A model generated the notes under the pieces. It was not told the DNA's origin and ran no database searches. It saw only the letters and a program-made list of their open reading frames with translations. Shown in pieces: positions 1 to 6,154 of a DNA stretch of 7,934 bases. Where the stretch lies: the NCBI GenBank assembly GCA_023419315.1, contig JAEZYE010000057.1, positions 1 through 7,934 on the forward strand. Direction: 5' to 3'. Position numbers and translations under genes: made by a program. The DNA comes from Pseudomonadota bacterium (GTDB lineage: Bacteria; Pseudomonadota; Gammaproteobacteria; Xanthomonadales; Xanthomonadaceae). The stretch's first letter is position 1, and the number at the start of each line of letters is the position of its first letter.

Positions 1-1169
1 TCCTTGACGTCGCCGGCCAGCACGCCGCCCTGGATCGCGGCGCCCAGCGCCACGGCCTCATCGGGGTTGACGTCCTTGCGCGGTTCCTTGCCGAAGAACT
101 CGGCCACCGCCTGCTGCACCTTCGGCATGCGGGTCTGGCCGCCGACGAGGATCACTTCGGTGATCTCGCTGGCGCGCAGGCCGGCATCGTTCAGCGCGAT
201 GCGGCACGGTTCGATCGACTTCTTGATCAGATCCTCGACCAGCGATTCCAGCTTGGCGCGGGTCAGCTTGATGTTCAGGTGCTTGGGACCGGAAGCATCG
301 GCGGTGATGTACGGCAGGTTCACTTCGGTCTGCTGGGCGCTGGACAGCTCGATCTTGGCGCGCTCGGCGGCGTCCTTCAGGCGCTGCAGGGCCAGCGGAT
401 CCTTGCGCAGATCGATGCCCTGGTCCTTCTGGAACTCCTCGACGAGGTAGTCGATGACGCGCTTGTCGAAGTCTTCGCCGCCGAGGAACGTGTCGCCGTT
501 CGTCGCCAGCACCTCGAACTGCTTCTCGCCGTCGACGTTCGCGATCTCGATGATCGAGACGTCGAAGGTGCCGCCGCCGAGGTCGTACACGGCGATCTTG
601 CGATCAGCGCCGTCGCCCTTGTCCAGGCCGTAGGCCAGCGCGGCGGCGGTCGGTTCGTTGATGATGCGCTTGACGTCGAGACCGGCGATCTTGCCGGCGT
701 CCTTGGTCGCCTGGCGCTGGCTGTCGTTGAAGTAGGCCGGCACGGTGATGACGGCTTCGGTGACCGTTTCGCCCAGGAAGGCTTCGGCGGTTTTCTTCAT
801 CTTCTCCAGAACGCGCGCGGAGATTTCCTGCGCGGACAGCTTCTTGCCGTCGGCGGTGGCCACCCACGCATCGCCGTTGTCATGCGAGACGATGTCGTAC
901 GGCACCAGGCCGATGTCCTTCTGCACTTCGGCGTCGGTGAACTTGCGGCCGATCAGGCGCTTGACGGCGAACAGCGTGTTCTTCGGATTGGTGACGGCCT
1001 GGCGCTTGGCCGAGGCGCCCACCAGCACTTCGCCGTCCTTGGTGTAGGCGACGATGGAAGGTGTGGTGCGGTCGCCTTCGGAGTTCTCGATGACGCGCGC
1101 CTTGCCGCCTTCCATGATCGCCACGCACGAGTTGGTCGTGCCGAGGTCGATACCGATGATCTTGCCCAT
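1..1169 (-). CDS. dnaK: Chaperone DnaK (Hsp70), N-terminal part, cut by window edge
   Basis: This is the ATP-dependent Hsp70 chaperone, which folds and refolds cytosolic proteins with DnaJ and GrpE. The visible 389 codons cover almost exactly the nucleotide-binding domain. The frame runs off the left edge just before the expected interdomain linker, so the substrate-binding domain and lid are missing because of the window, not because of damage. Visible motifs are the phosphate-1 loop IGIDLGTTNS (about residues 5-14), the phosphate-2 motif DLGGGTFDVS (from D196) and the adenosine motif VGGQTRMP (342-349), all intact. The ATG at 1169 is well supported: the protein begins MGKIIGIDLG as in the family, and a strong ribosome-binding site (AAGGGAGC, 1178-1185) lies 8 nt upstream. 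It is the third gene of hrcA-grpE-dnaK and also has a candidate heat-shock promoter of its own. dnaJ is expected next but lies outside the window. The identification is very secure. Confidence 0.98.
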   Translation of the reverse strand, partial: MGKIIGIDLGTTNSCVAIMEGGKARVIENSEGDRTTPSIVAYTKDGEVLVGASAKRQAVTNPKNTLFAVKRLIGRKFTDAEVQKDIGLVPYDIVSHDNGDAWVATADGKKLSAQEISARVLEKMKKTAEAFLGETVTEAVITVPAYFNDSQRQATKDAGKIAGLDVKRIINEPTAAALAYGLDKGDGADRKIAVYDLGGGTFDVSIIEIANVDGEKQFEVLATNGDTFLGGEDFDKRVIDYLVEEFQKDQGIDLRKDPLALQRLKDAAERAKIELSSAQQTEVNLPYITADASGPKHLNIKLTRAKLESLVEDLIKKSIEPCRIALNDAGLRASEITEVILVGGQTRMPKVQQAVAEFFGKEPRKDVNPDEAVALGAAIQGGVLAGDVK

Positions 1170-1177
1170 GTGGGGTC

Positions 1178-1185
1178 GCTCCCTT
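1178..1185 (-). promoter_or_regulatory. Ribosome-binding site of dnaK
   Basis: On the minus strand the bases AAGGGAGC lie 8 nt before the dnaK ATG. This is a near-ideal Shine-Dalgarno sequence and the strongest in the window, fitting a very highly expressed gene. It fixes the dnaK start. Confidence 0.8.
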
Positions 1186-1203
1186 GTATGAATGTCAGTC
1201 AGT

Positions 1204-1220
1204 GCCGGCGCTGCGCCGGC
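1204..1220 (-). other. GC hairpin in the dnaK 5' untranslated region
   Basis: A perfect inverted repeat with arms GCCGGCG and CGCCGGC and a 3-nt loop lies between grpE and dnaK. No T-run follows it on the minus strand, so it is not an intrinsic terminator. It lies just downstream of the predicted heat-shock promoter, so it would form at or near the 5' end of a dnaK-only transcript while leaving the ribosome-binding site free. An mRNA-stabilising 5' hairpin or a processing site in the longer transcript are both possible; this role is inferred. Confidence 0.55.
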
Positions 1221-1230
1221 GATGGTTCGG

Positions 1231-1258
1231 ATGTGGGGATGTCCCGGCGCGGTTCAAG
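1231..1258 (-). promoter_or_regulatory. Heat-shock (sigma-32, RpoH) promoter for dnaK
   Basis: Reading the minus strand, the -35 element CTTGAA (1258-1253) is followed after 14 nt by CCCCACAT (1238-1231). The known RpoH consensus is CTTGAA, about 13-15 nt, then CCCCATNT. The -35 matches fully and the -10 differs by one base in CCCCAT. Transcription would start near 1224 and give a leader of roughly 55 nt before dnaK. This lets dnaK be heat-induced separately from hrcA and grpE. The motif is seen directly; promoter activity is inferred. Confidence 0.75.
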
Positions 1259-1277
1259 CGGTCCGGGACGAGAGGCT

Positions 1278-1793
1278 TCAGTCGTGGCGCGCCACGACCA
1301 CCAGCGCCGGCCGGAGCAGACGCTCGTTCAGCACGTAGCCCTTCTGGAACACCTGGACCACGCTGCCCGGCGCGGCGTCGGCGACGTCCGCCTGGCTGAT
1401 GGCCTGGTGGTGTTCGGGGTTGAATGCCTGGCCGACCGGGTCCACGACCGTCAGGCCGTTGTCGTTGGCGACCTTCAGCAACTGCTTGTAGGTCAGTTCC
1501 AGACCGTCGCGCAGCGGGCCGGCTTCGGGGCCGGCCGCGGCCAGGCCGGCGTCCAGGCTGTCGAACACCGGCAGCAGGTCGCCCAGCAGGCGCTCATTGG
1601 CGAAACGGCGGGCCATCTCGATGTCGCGGGCCACGCGCTTGCGCTGGTTTTCCAGATCGGCGCGCTCGATCAACGAGGAAGCACGCAGCTGGTCGAGCTC
1701 GTTGCGGAGCGTTTCCAGTTCGGCGTGCAAGGGGTTTTCGTCTTCGGATTCGGGCGTCTGGCCCAGTTCGGAATCGTGTTCGTTTTGGTTCAT
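1278..1793 (-). CDS. grpE: Nucleotide exchange factor GrpE
   Basis: GrpE is the DnaK co-chaperone that drives ADP release and resets the Hsp70 cycle; it works as a dimer in the cytosol. The 171-aa product is a little shorter than the E. coli protein (about 197 aa). It has an acidic, low-complexity N-terminus (about 1-22), a long charged helical stretch suited to the dimer coiled coil (about 23-65, including NQRKRVARDIEMARRFA), and a C-terminal beta domain carrying the family signature GYVLNERLLRPALVVVA near the end. The ATG at 1793 follows a modest GGGAA ribosome-binding site. The gene lies 41 nt after hrcA and about 108 nt before dnaK, in the same direction. No strong promoter is seen just upstream, so it is probably read from the hrcA side. 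The identification is secure. Confidence 0.97.
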   Translation of the reverse strand: MNQNEHDSELGQTPESEDENPLHAELETLRNELDQLRASSLIERADLENQRKRVARDIEMARRFANERLLGDLLPVFDSLDAGLAAAGPEAGPLRDGLELTYKQLLKVANDNGLTVVDPVGQAFNPEHHQAISQADVADAAPGSVVQVFQKGYVLNERLLRPALVVVARHD

Positions 1794-1834
1794 TTCGGTT
1801 CCCGTAGCGGCGGATCCGGCCGCGTCCTGCCCAG

Positions 1835-2890
1835 CTATGGGGCCGGGCTTTCGGGATTCAAGGCGGCCCCGAGCGCATCTGCGGCGGCCTGCACGACCGG
1901 GATGACGCGGTCATAGGCCATGCGCGTAGGCCCGATCACGCCCAGCACGCCCAGCACGCGGCCACCGGCCAGATACGGCGCGGTCACCACCGACACGCTG
2001 TCGTGGCGCGCCAGCCCGGTTTCCTCGCCGATGAAGATGCGCACGCCCGGCGCCTGCAGGGTGCGTTCGACCAGCTGCAGCACTTCGCGCTTGCGGGCGA
2101 AGGTTTCGAACAGCTCGCGCAGGCGCTCCAGATCGGACAGATCCTGCACGCTCATCAGCCGTGTCTGCCCCGCCAGCACGACATCGTCGCCGGGCGGTTC
2201 GAACGCCTGTTCGGCCAGGTCCATCGCCTGCGCCAGCAGGTCCTCCATCTCCGAACGCGCCTTGCGCAGTTCGCGCACCAGCGTGCCGCGGATGTCCGAC
2301 AGCGGACGACCGGCGAAATGCGTGTTGAGGTAGTTCGAAATGCGCTCCAGTTCGGAGCGGTCATACACGCGGCGCGGCTCGATCACGCGGTTCTGCACAT
2401 CGTTGTCGGCGAACACCACGATGGCCATCAACCGGCGTCCATCCAGCGGCACGAAATCGATATAGCGGAACGCCAGTTGCTCGCGCTTGGGCGCGGACAC
2501 CACCCCGACGAAGTGCGTCATCGCCGACAGCAGTTCCGAGGCATTGCCCAGCAACGCCTGCGTACCGGCGCCAGACGGCAGCTCCGCGCGCAGCCGGCTG
2601 ATCTCGCCTTCCGGCAGCGCCTTGACCTGCACCAGGCTGTCGACGAACACGCGGTACCCCTGTGCGGTGGGCACGCGCCCGGCCGAGGTATGCGGCGAAC
2701 TGAGCAGGCCGACTTCTTCCAGCTCGGCCAGGATGTTGCGGATGGTCGCCGGCGAAACGTCCAGGCCCGCGTGGCGCGCGAGCGTCTGCGATCCCACCGG
2801 CTCGCCATCGCGGATATAGCGCGAGATCAGCGCCCGCAGCAGTTGGCGGGCGCGTGGGTCCAGCGAAGCATCGGAAGGCGAAGACGTCAT
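1835..2890 (-). CDS. hrcA: Heat-inducible transcription repressor HrcA
   Basis: HrcA represses chaperone genes by binding CIRCE operators (TTAGCACTC-N9-GAGTGCTAA), and its activity depends on GroEL. The product is 351 aa from the ATG at 2890, the usual family length. An N-terminal winged helix-turn-helix is clear: DGEPVGSQTLARHAG (28-42), the recognition-helix region VSPATIRNILAELEEVGLL (45-63) and the wing SPHTSAGRVPT (65-75). The GAF-like dimerisation region follows, and the C-terminus contains the conserved segment GVIGPTRMAYDRVIPVV. A longer in-frame start at 2959 would add 23 Arg-rich residues with no family counterpart, so the inner ATG is preferred. No Shine-Dalgarno sequence precedes it. 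The stop is TAG. It is the first gene of hrcA-grpE-dnaK and divergent from recN. No CIRCE element is visible in its upstream region. Confidence 0.96.
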   Translation of the reverse strand: MTSSPSDASLDPRARQLLRALISRYIRDGEPVGSQTLARHAGLDVSPATIRNILAELEEVGLLSSPHTSAGRVPTAQGYRVFVDSLVQVKALPEGEISRLRAELPSGAGTQALLGNASELLSAMTHFVGVVSAPKREQLAFRYIDFVPLDGRRLMAIVVFADNDVQNRVIEPRRVYDRSELERISNYLNTHFAGRPLSDIRGTLVRELRKARSEMEDLLAQAMDLAEQAFEPPGDDVVLAGQTRLMSVQDLSDLERLRELFETFARKREVLQLVERTLQAPGVRIFIGEETGLARHDSVSVVTAPYLAGGRVLGVLGVIGPTRMAYDRVIPVVQAAADALGAALNPESPAP

Positions 2891-2899
2891 GCTGGCCGC

Positions 2900-2929
2900 A
2901 TTGTGTGTGCCAGCGCGGCGCGACCGCAA
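2900..2929 (-). promoter_or_regulatory. Candidate promoter of the hrcA operon
   Basis: On the minus strand, TTGCGG (2929-2924) and CACAAT (2905-2900) are separated by 18 nt, a plausible housekeeping promoter. The -10 lies only 9 nt before the hrcA ATG, which would give a leader of just 2-3 nt. An overlapping heat-shock reading (CTTGCG at the same place) is weak because no CCCCAT-like -10 follows. No CIRCE inverted repeat is present. Confidence 0.4.
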
Positions 2930-3023
2930 GCCGCGCGGCAGCCGCCCCCGCGCCCGCATTCGCAGGCCGTGCGACGGTCGCGGGCGAGGCTCGCCGTCCC
3001 GCTGGCCGGCCCCGGGCCACGCT

Positions 3024-3029
3024 TACAAT
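3024..3029 (+). promoter_or_regulatory. -10 element of recN, probably leaderless
   Basis: TACAAT matches the -10 consensus TATAAT at five of six bases and lies exactly 6 nt upstream of the recN ATG at 3036. Transcription would therefore start at or next to the A of the start codon. The -35 region is GC-rich and has no clear match. No Shine-Dalgarno sequence is present, which fits a leaderless message. No E. coli-type LexA box (CTGT-N8-ACAG) is visible between 2891 and 3035. Confidence 0.5.
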
Positions 3030-3035
3030 ACGTCC

Positions 3036-4703
3036 ATGCTCAGACATCTCGCGATCAAGGATTTCGCCGTCGTCCGCGCCACCGAACTGGAGTTCGGCGA
3101 GGGCATGACCGTCATTTCAGGAGAAACCGGCGCCGGCAAATCGCTGCTGGTCGATGCGCTGGGATTTCTGTCCGGGTTGCGCGCAGACAGCGGCGTCGTG
3201 CGGCATGGCGCCGAACGCGCCGAGCTGTCCGCGGAATTTGCATTGCAGGCGGGTGCGCCCGCACTGGCGTGGCTCGCCGAGCACGAACTGGATGATGACG
3301 GCGCCTGCCAGCTTCGCCGCGTGATCCGCGCCGACGGCGGCTCGCGCGCATGGATCAACGGCCGCAGCGTCACCCTCGGCCAGTTGTCCGAACTCGCCGG
3401 CCGGCTGGTCGAAATCCACGGCCAGCACGAACACCAGGCATTGATGGACAAGACCAGCCAGCGGGATCTGCTGGACGGCTACGCGCGCAATGAAAAGGAG
3501 CGCTCGGCGGTCGCCAATGCGGCGGCGCGCTGGTCGACGCTGTTGCAGGAACGCGAACAACTGTCGCGGCAGGGCGATGTCTCGGACCGCATCAACTACC
3601 TCGAACACCAGCTGGCCGAACTCGCGCGGGAGGAACTCGCGCCCGCCGCCATCGAAAACCTCGTCTCGACCCATCGCCGCCAGGCGCACGCGGCCGGATT
3701 GATCCAGGCATGCGACGACGCGCTGTCGCGGCTCGGCGGCGACGAAGCGCCTTCGCTGTCCCGCCAGCTCCAGCAGACGCGCGGCGACCTTTCCCGCCTC
3801 ACGCAGCACGAGGCGCGTCTCGGCGAAGTGGACGGGTTGCTGGAAGGCGCCCACATCCAGATCGATGAAGCGCTCGCCCTGCTCGGCCAGATCCGCGACG
3901 ACCTCGACGCGGATCCGGAGCAGTTCGAAGATCTCGAGCGCAAGCTGGGCCGCATCCACGATCTGGCACGCAAGCACCGCACGACGCCGGACGAACTGGC
4001 CCGCGTGCGCGACACCATTGCAGCCGAACTCGACAGCCTGCGCGGCGCGGGCGAACGATTGCTCGGGCTCAACCAGGAAATCGAGCAGGCGCGCCAGCAA
4101 TGGAAGGACGCCGCCGCGCGATTGAGCCGGACGCGCCAGCGCGCTGCCAAGGATCTCGGCAAGGCTACGACGGCACTCATCGCCGAGCTCGGCATGGGCG
4201 GCGGGCGTTTCGAAATCGAACTGGAAACCGGCGCGGAAGAGCGGCCGGACGCGGCCGGCGCCGAGCGCGTTGAATTTCTGGTGGGCGCCAATGCCGGCCA
4301 ACCGCCGCGCCCGCTGCGCAAGGTGGCCTCGGGCGGCGAACTCTCGCGCGTTTCGCTGGCGATTGAAGTGGCCGCGCTCGGCGTGGACGCCGTGCCGACG
4401 ATGGTCTTCGACGAAGTGGATTCCGGCATTGGCGGCGCGGTCGCCGATATCGTCGGCAAGAAATTGCGTGCACTGGGAAACCAGCGGCAGGTGCTGTGCG
4501 TGACCCATCTGCCGCAGGTGGCGGCGCAAGGCCACGCGCACTACCGCGTCAGCAAGGCGCCGGTGGAAGGCATGACCCAGAGCGCGGTTGAACTGTTGAA
4601 TGCGCGGCAGCGACAGGAAGAACTGGCGCGCATGCTCGGCGGCGTGGAAGTCAGCAAGGAAGCCCATGCGGCGGCCAAGCGGTTGCTGGCGGACGTGAGC
4701 TGA
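3036..4703 (+). CDS. recN: DNA repair protein RecN (SMC-like ATPase)
   Basis: RecN is a cytosolic SMC-family ATPase that acts in recombinational repair of double-strand breaks, bridging DNA around RecA. The product is 555 aa from the ATG at 3036 (E. coli RecN is 553). All ATPase motifs are present: Walker A GETGAGKS (29-36), ABC signature SGGELSR (432-438), Walker B MVFDE followed by VDSGIGG (from M456), and the switch histidine in VTH (H491). The middle, about residues 150-380, is the expected pair of antiparallel coiled-coil arms. An upstream in-frame ATG at 2889 would add 49 Arg/Pro-rich residues across the intergenic region and is rejected, because MLRHLAIKDFAVV is the normal RecN start. 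The gene is divergent from hrcA and convergent with the fur unit. Confidence 0.97.
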   Translation: MLRHLAIKDFAVVRATELEFGEGMTVISGETGAGKSLLVDALGFLSGLRADSGVVRHGAERAELSAEFALQAGAPALAWLAEHELDDDGACQLRRVIRADGGSRAWINGRSVTLGQLSELAGRLVEIHGQHEHQALMDKTSQRDLLDGYARNEKERSAVANAAARWSTLLQEREQLSRQGDVSDRINYLEHQLAELAREELAPAAIENLVSTHRRQAHAAGLIQACDDALSRLGGDEAPSLSRQLQQTRGDLSRLTQHEARLGEVDGLLEGAHIQIDEALALLGQIRDDLDADPEQFEDLERKLGRIHDLARKHRTTPDELARVRDTIAAELDSLRGAGERLLGLNQEIEQARQQWKDAAARLSRTRQRAAKDLGKATTALIAELGMGGGRFEIELETGAEERPDAAGAERVEFLVGANAGQPPRPLRKVASGGELSRVSLAIEVAALGVDAVPTMVFDEVDSGIGGAVADIVGKKLRALGNQRQVLCVTHLPQVAAQGHAHYRVSKAPVEGMTQSAVELLNARQRQEELARMLGGVEVSKEAHAAAKRLLADVS

Positions 4704-4713
4704 GACTTCGGCC

Positions 4714-4733
4714 CTCCGGCGGATCCGCCGGAG
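4714..4733. terminator. Perfect 20-bp palindrome, probable bidirectional terminator
   Basis: The arms CTCCGGCG and CGCCGGAG flank a GATC centre, giving a perfect palindrome that starts 10 nt after the recN stop. It sits between two converging units (recN from the left, the fur unit from the right), where a bidirectional terminator would be expected. Neither side has a convincing T-run, so termination by this hairpin alone is uncertain. It might instead protect a 3' end or bind a protein. Confidence 0.5.
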
Positions 4734-4817
4734 CGTGCATCGCGGGTTTCATTCCCGGCCATTCACGACTTGCCCGACGCGGGGCCCGCCGGGACCGCGC
4801 AACGCAGCGCCGGACAA

Positions 4818-5246
4818 TCAGGGCGCTTCCGATTCCGCAAGCAGGCGGATGCCCGGCGTTTCCCGCAGCAGGCGCGCGAGCCGTTGATCGAGCGCGTCGC
4901 GTTCCTCTTCCACTTGCGACGCCTTGAACCAGCAGATGGTCCATCCGGGCTCGGCCACGACGAAGCAATGCCAGACGGGCCGGTTTTTGGCCGAGGGACC
5001 CTCGGTCGCCACCGGCTCAGCGTCCACGTTGCCGCAACCGATCCACAGCGGAAACGGCTGGCGCCTGCAGATCACCCGCCAGCCCCAATCATCCGGCTGC
5101 ATTTCGACGTCGGGATAACCGAGTGGCCCAAGCTGTTCAACCAGCCACTGGCCCAACTGTCGCCCGCTGCGTCCGGGATTGGTTTCCGCGTCGTCGCCTG
5201 CTTCGACGGCAAAGCAATCGGCGACGAACCGATAACCGTCGGCCAC
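4818..5246 (-). CDS. Uncharacterised Trp/Cys-rich protein downstream of fur
   Basis: I do not recognise a named family. The 142-aa product, read from a GTG at 5246, begins VADGYRFVADCF and has no signal peptide or membrane segment, so it is probably cytosolic. It is rich in Trp (34, 54, 56, 68, 92, 102, 106) and has five Cys (11, 60, 71, 94, 105). These cluster in two similar-looking aromatic strands, DDWGWRVICRRQPFPLWIGCGN (split around 52-72) and PVWHCFVVAEPGWTICWF (90-107), which suggests a small mixed alpha/beta fold. The C-terminal third is charged and helical. The open frame continues upstream into fur, but only the GTG avoids that overlap. It begins 4 nt after the fur stop, so co-transcription and translational coupling with fur are likely. 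A role linked to Fur or metals is only a guess. Confidence 0.75.
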   Translation of the reverse strand: MADGYRFVADCFAVEAGDDAETNPGRSGRQLGQWLVEQLGPLGYPDVEMQPDDWGWRVICRRQPFPLWIGCGNVDAEPVATEGPSAKNRPVWHCFVVAEPGWTICWFKASQVEEERDALDQRLARLLRETPGIRLLAESEAP

Positions 5247-5250
5247 GCGG

Positions 5251-5655
5251 TCAGCGCTTCTTGCGCACGTACAGCACCAGCGAATGCTCTTCCAGGATGT
5301 AGCCGTGCCTGGCGGCGATTTCGCGCTGTAGCTTCTCGATTTCGGCGCTTTCGAACTCGATGATCTTGCCGGTGTCGACATCGACCATATGGTCGTGATG
5401 GCCGCCGCGATCCAGTTCGTAGACGGCCTGGCCGCCCTCGAAGTTGTGCTTGAGCACCAGACCGGCGGCTTCGAACTGGGTCAGCACGCGGTACACCGTG
5501 GCCAAGCCGATTTCATCGCCGTGTTCGAGCAGTTGCCGATAGATGTCTTCGGCGGTGAGGTGGTGGTGCGCAGTCTTCTGCTCGAGAAGCTCCAGGATGC
5601 GCATCCGGGGGTGGGTGACCTTCAGGCCGACCTTGCGTAGATCTTGGGATTCCAT
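5251..5655 (-). CDS. fur: Ferric uptake regulator Fur
   Basis: Fur is the Fe(II)-dependent dimeric repressor of iron-uptake genes. The product is 134 aa. The N-terminal winged helix includes LRKVGLKVTHPRMRILELL (6-24) and the recognition segment GLATVYRVLTQFEAAGL (50-66). The C-terminal dimerisation and metal domain carries HHDHMVDVDTGKIIEF (86-101). The metal ligands of the Pseudomonas-type protein line up at the same numbers: H32, E80, H89, E100 and H86, D88, E107, H124. There is no cysteine in the whole protein, so the CxxC structural zinc site of E. coli Fur is absent. The start ATG at 5655 has a good ribosome-binding site (GGAG, 5 nt before it). It is divergent from bamE, an arrangement known in Xanthomonas, and followed closely by the uncharacterised gene. 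Confidence 0.98.
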   Translation of the reverse strand: MESQDLRKVGLKVTHPRMRILELLEQKTAHHHLTAEDIYRQLLEHGDEIGLATVYRVLTQFEAAGLVLKHNFEGGQAVYELDRGGHHDHMVDVDTGKIIEFESAEIEKLQREIAARHGYILEEHSLVLYVRKKR

Positions 5656-5668
5656 CGGCGTCTCCGTT

Positions 5669-5684
5669 CATTACCGGTTTAATG
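5669..5684. promoter_or_regulatory. Inverted repeat upstream of fur, possible operator
   Basis: CATTA and TAATG flank a 6-nt centre (CCGGTT on the plus strand), 13 nt upstream of the fur start. This AT-rich dyad stands out in a GC-rich region and overlaps where the fur promoter must lie. It resembles half-sites of a Fur box (GATAAT-type) only loosely. Autoregulation by Fur or binding by another regulator is inferred, not shown. Confidence 0.35.
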
Positions 5685-5724
5685 CCCGCTGCCTGATTCC
5701 TGGGTTGCGGCGGCCGCGGGAGTG

Positions 5725-5730
5725 TATCAT
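5725..5730 (+). promoter_or_regulatory. Candidate -10 element of bamE
   Basis: TATCAT matches TATAAT at five of six bases and lies about 29 nt before the bamE ATG. A TTGCGG at 5705-5710 lies only 14 nt upstream, shorter than usual, so the -35 is uncertain. The predicted leader is a little over 20 nt and contains no clear Shine-Dalgarno sequence. Confidence 0.4.
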
Positions 5731-5759
5731 CCGGCCTGTTTTCCACCTTCAGCCGACCC

Positions 5760-6152
5760 ATGCGCAAATTCCTGCTGGTTGCCGCCCTCGCCTCCCTGAC
5801 TGCCGGTTGCGGCATCCTCTACAAGCAACCGATCTACCAGGGCAACCTGCTCGACAAGGCCGCCGTGGATCAATTGCAGGTCGGCCAGAGCAAACAGCAG
5901 GTACAGGCGCTCATCGGCAGCCCGTCCATCGCGGATCCGTTCCATGCCCAGCGCTGGGATTACGCGGCCAGCGAGCGAACCAACCGCCGCGGCACGACCG
6001 AGGTCAAGACGCTGACGCTGCATTTCCAGGGCGACACGCTGGCGAGCTGGGAAGGCGAATACTTCCCGGAAAACGATCTGCAGCTGTCACGTGATCTGGG
6101 CCGCTTCGGCAACCTCGCCAAGGACAAGAAGAAGGGTCGCGGCGGTCGCTGA
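5760..6152 (+). CDS. bamE: Outer membrane assembly lipoprotein BamE (OmlA/SmpA)
   Basis: BamE is a lipoprotein subunit of the BAM complex, which inserts beta-barrel proteins into the outer membrane; in xanthomonads it has been called OmlA. The product is 130 aa (E. coli: 113). The N-terminus is a lipoprotein signal, MRKFLLVAALASLTAGC, with lipobox LTAGC and the lipidated Cys at 17. The SmpA/OmlA fold follows, with GNLLDKAAVDQLQVGQSKQQVQ (split around 28-49), then IGSP, the RWDYAA strand, and LTLHFQGDTLASWEGEYFP near residue 100. The C-terminus is a Lys/Gly/Arg-rich tail (KDKKKGRGGR), longer than in E. coli. The gene is divergent from fur and convergent with rnfH, whose stop codon is 2 nt away. 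Confidence 0.95.
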   Translation: MRKFLLVAALASLTAGCGILYKQPIYQGNLLDKAAVDQLQVGQSKQQVQALIGSPSIADPFHAQRWDYAASERTNRRGTTEVKTLTLHFQGDTLASWEGEYFPENDLQLSRDLGRFGNLAKDKKKGRGGR

Positions 6153-6154
6153 GG

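Noticed and set aside
1204..1220. Intrinsic terminator between grpE and dnaK
   Set aside because: The hairpin is strong but no T-run follows on the transcribed strand, and dnaK continues downstream.
279..1916. 545-codon open frame on the plus strand
   Set aside because: It runs antisense through dnaK, grpE and the end of hrcA, all of which match conserved families. High-GC codon use leaves the opposite strand free of stops. The translation is low-complexity and shows no domain.
2889..3035. 49-codon N-terminal extension of recN
   Set aside because: It covers the divergent intergenic region including the recN -10 element, is Arg/Pro-rich, and precedes a standard RecN N-terminus with normal total length.
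2891..3035. LexA (SOS) operator for recN
   Set aside because: I see no CTGT-N8-ACAG dyad here. A lineage-specific LexA motif cannot be excluded by eye, so none is reported.
2003..3295. 430-codon open frame on the plus strand
   Set aside because: It is antisense to hrcA and then overlaps the start of recN in another frame. The product is Arg/Gln-rich with no recognisable motif.
3117..4667. 516-codon open frame on the minus strand
   Set aside because: It is the antisense shadow of recN, which has all its ATPase motifs on the plus strand.
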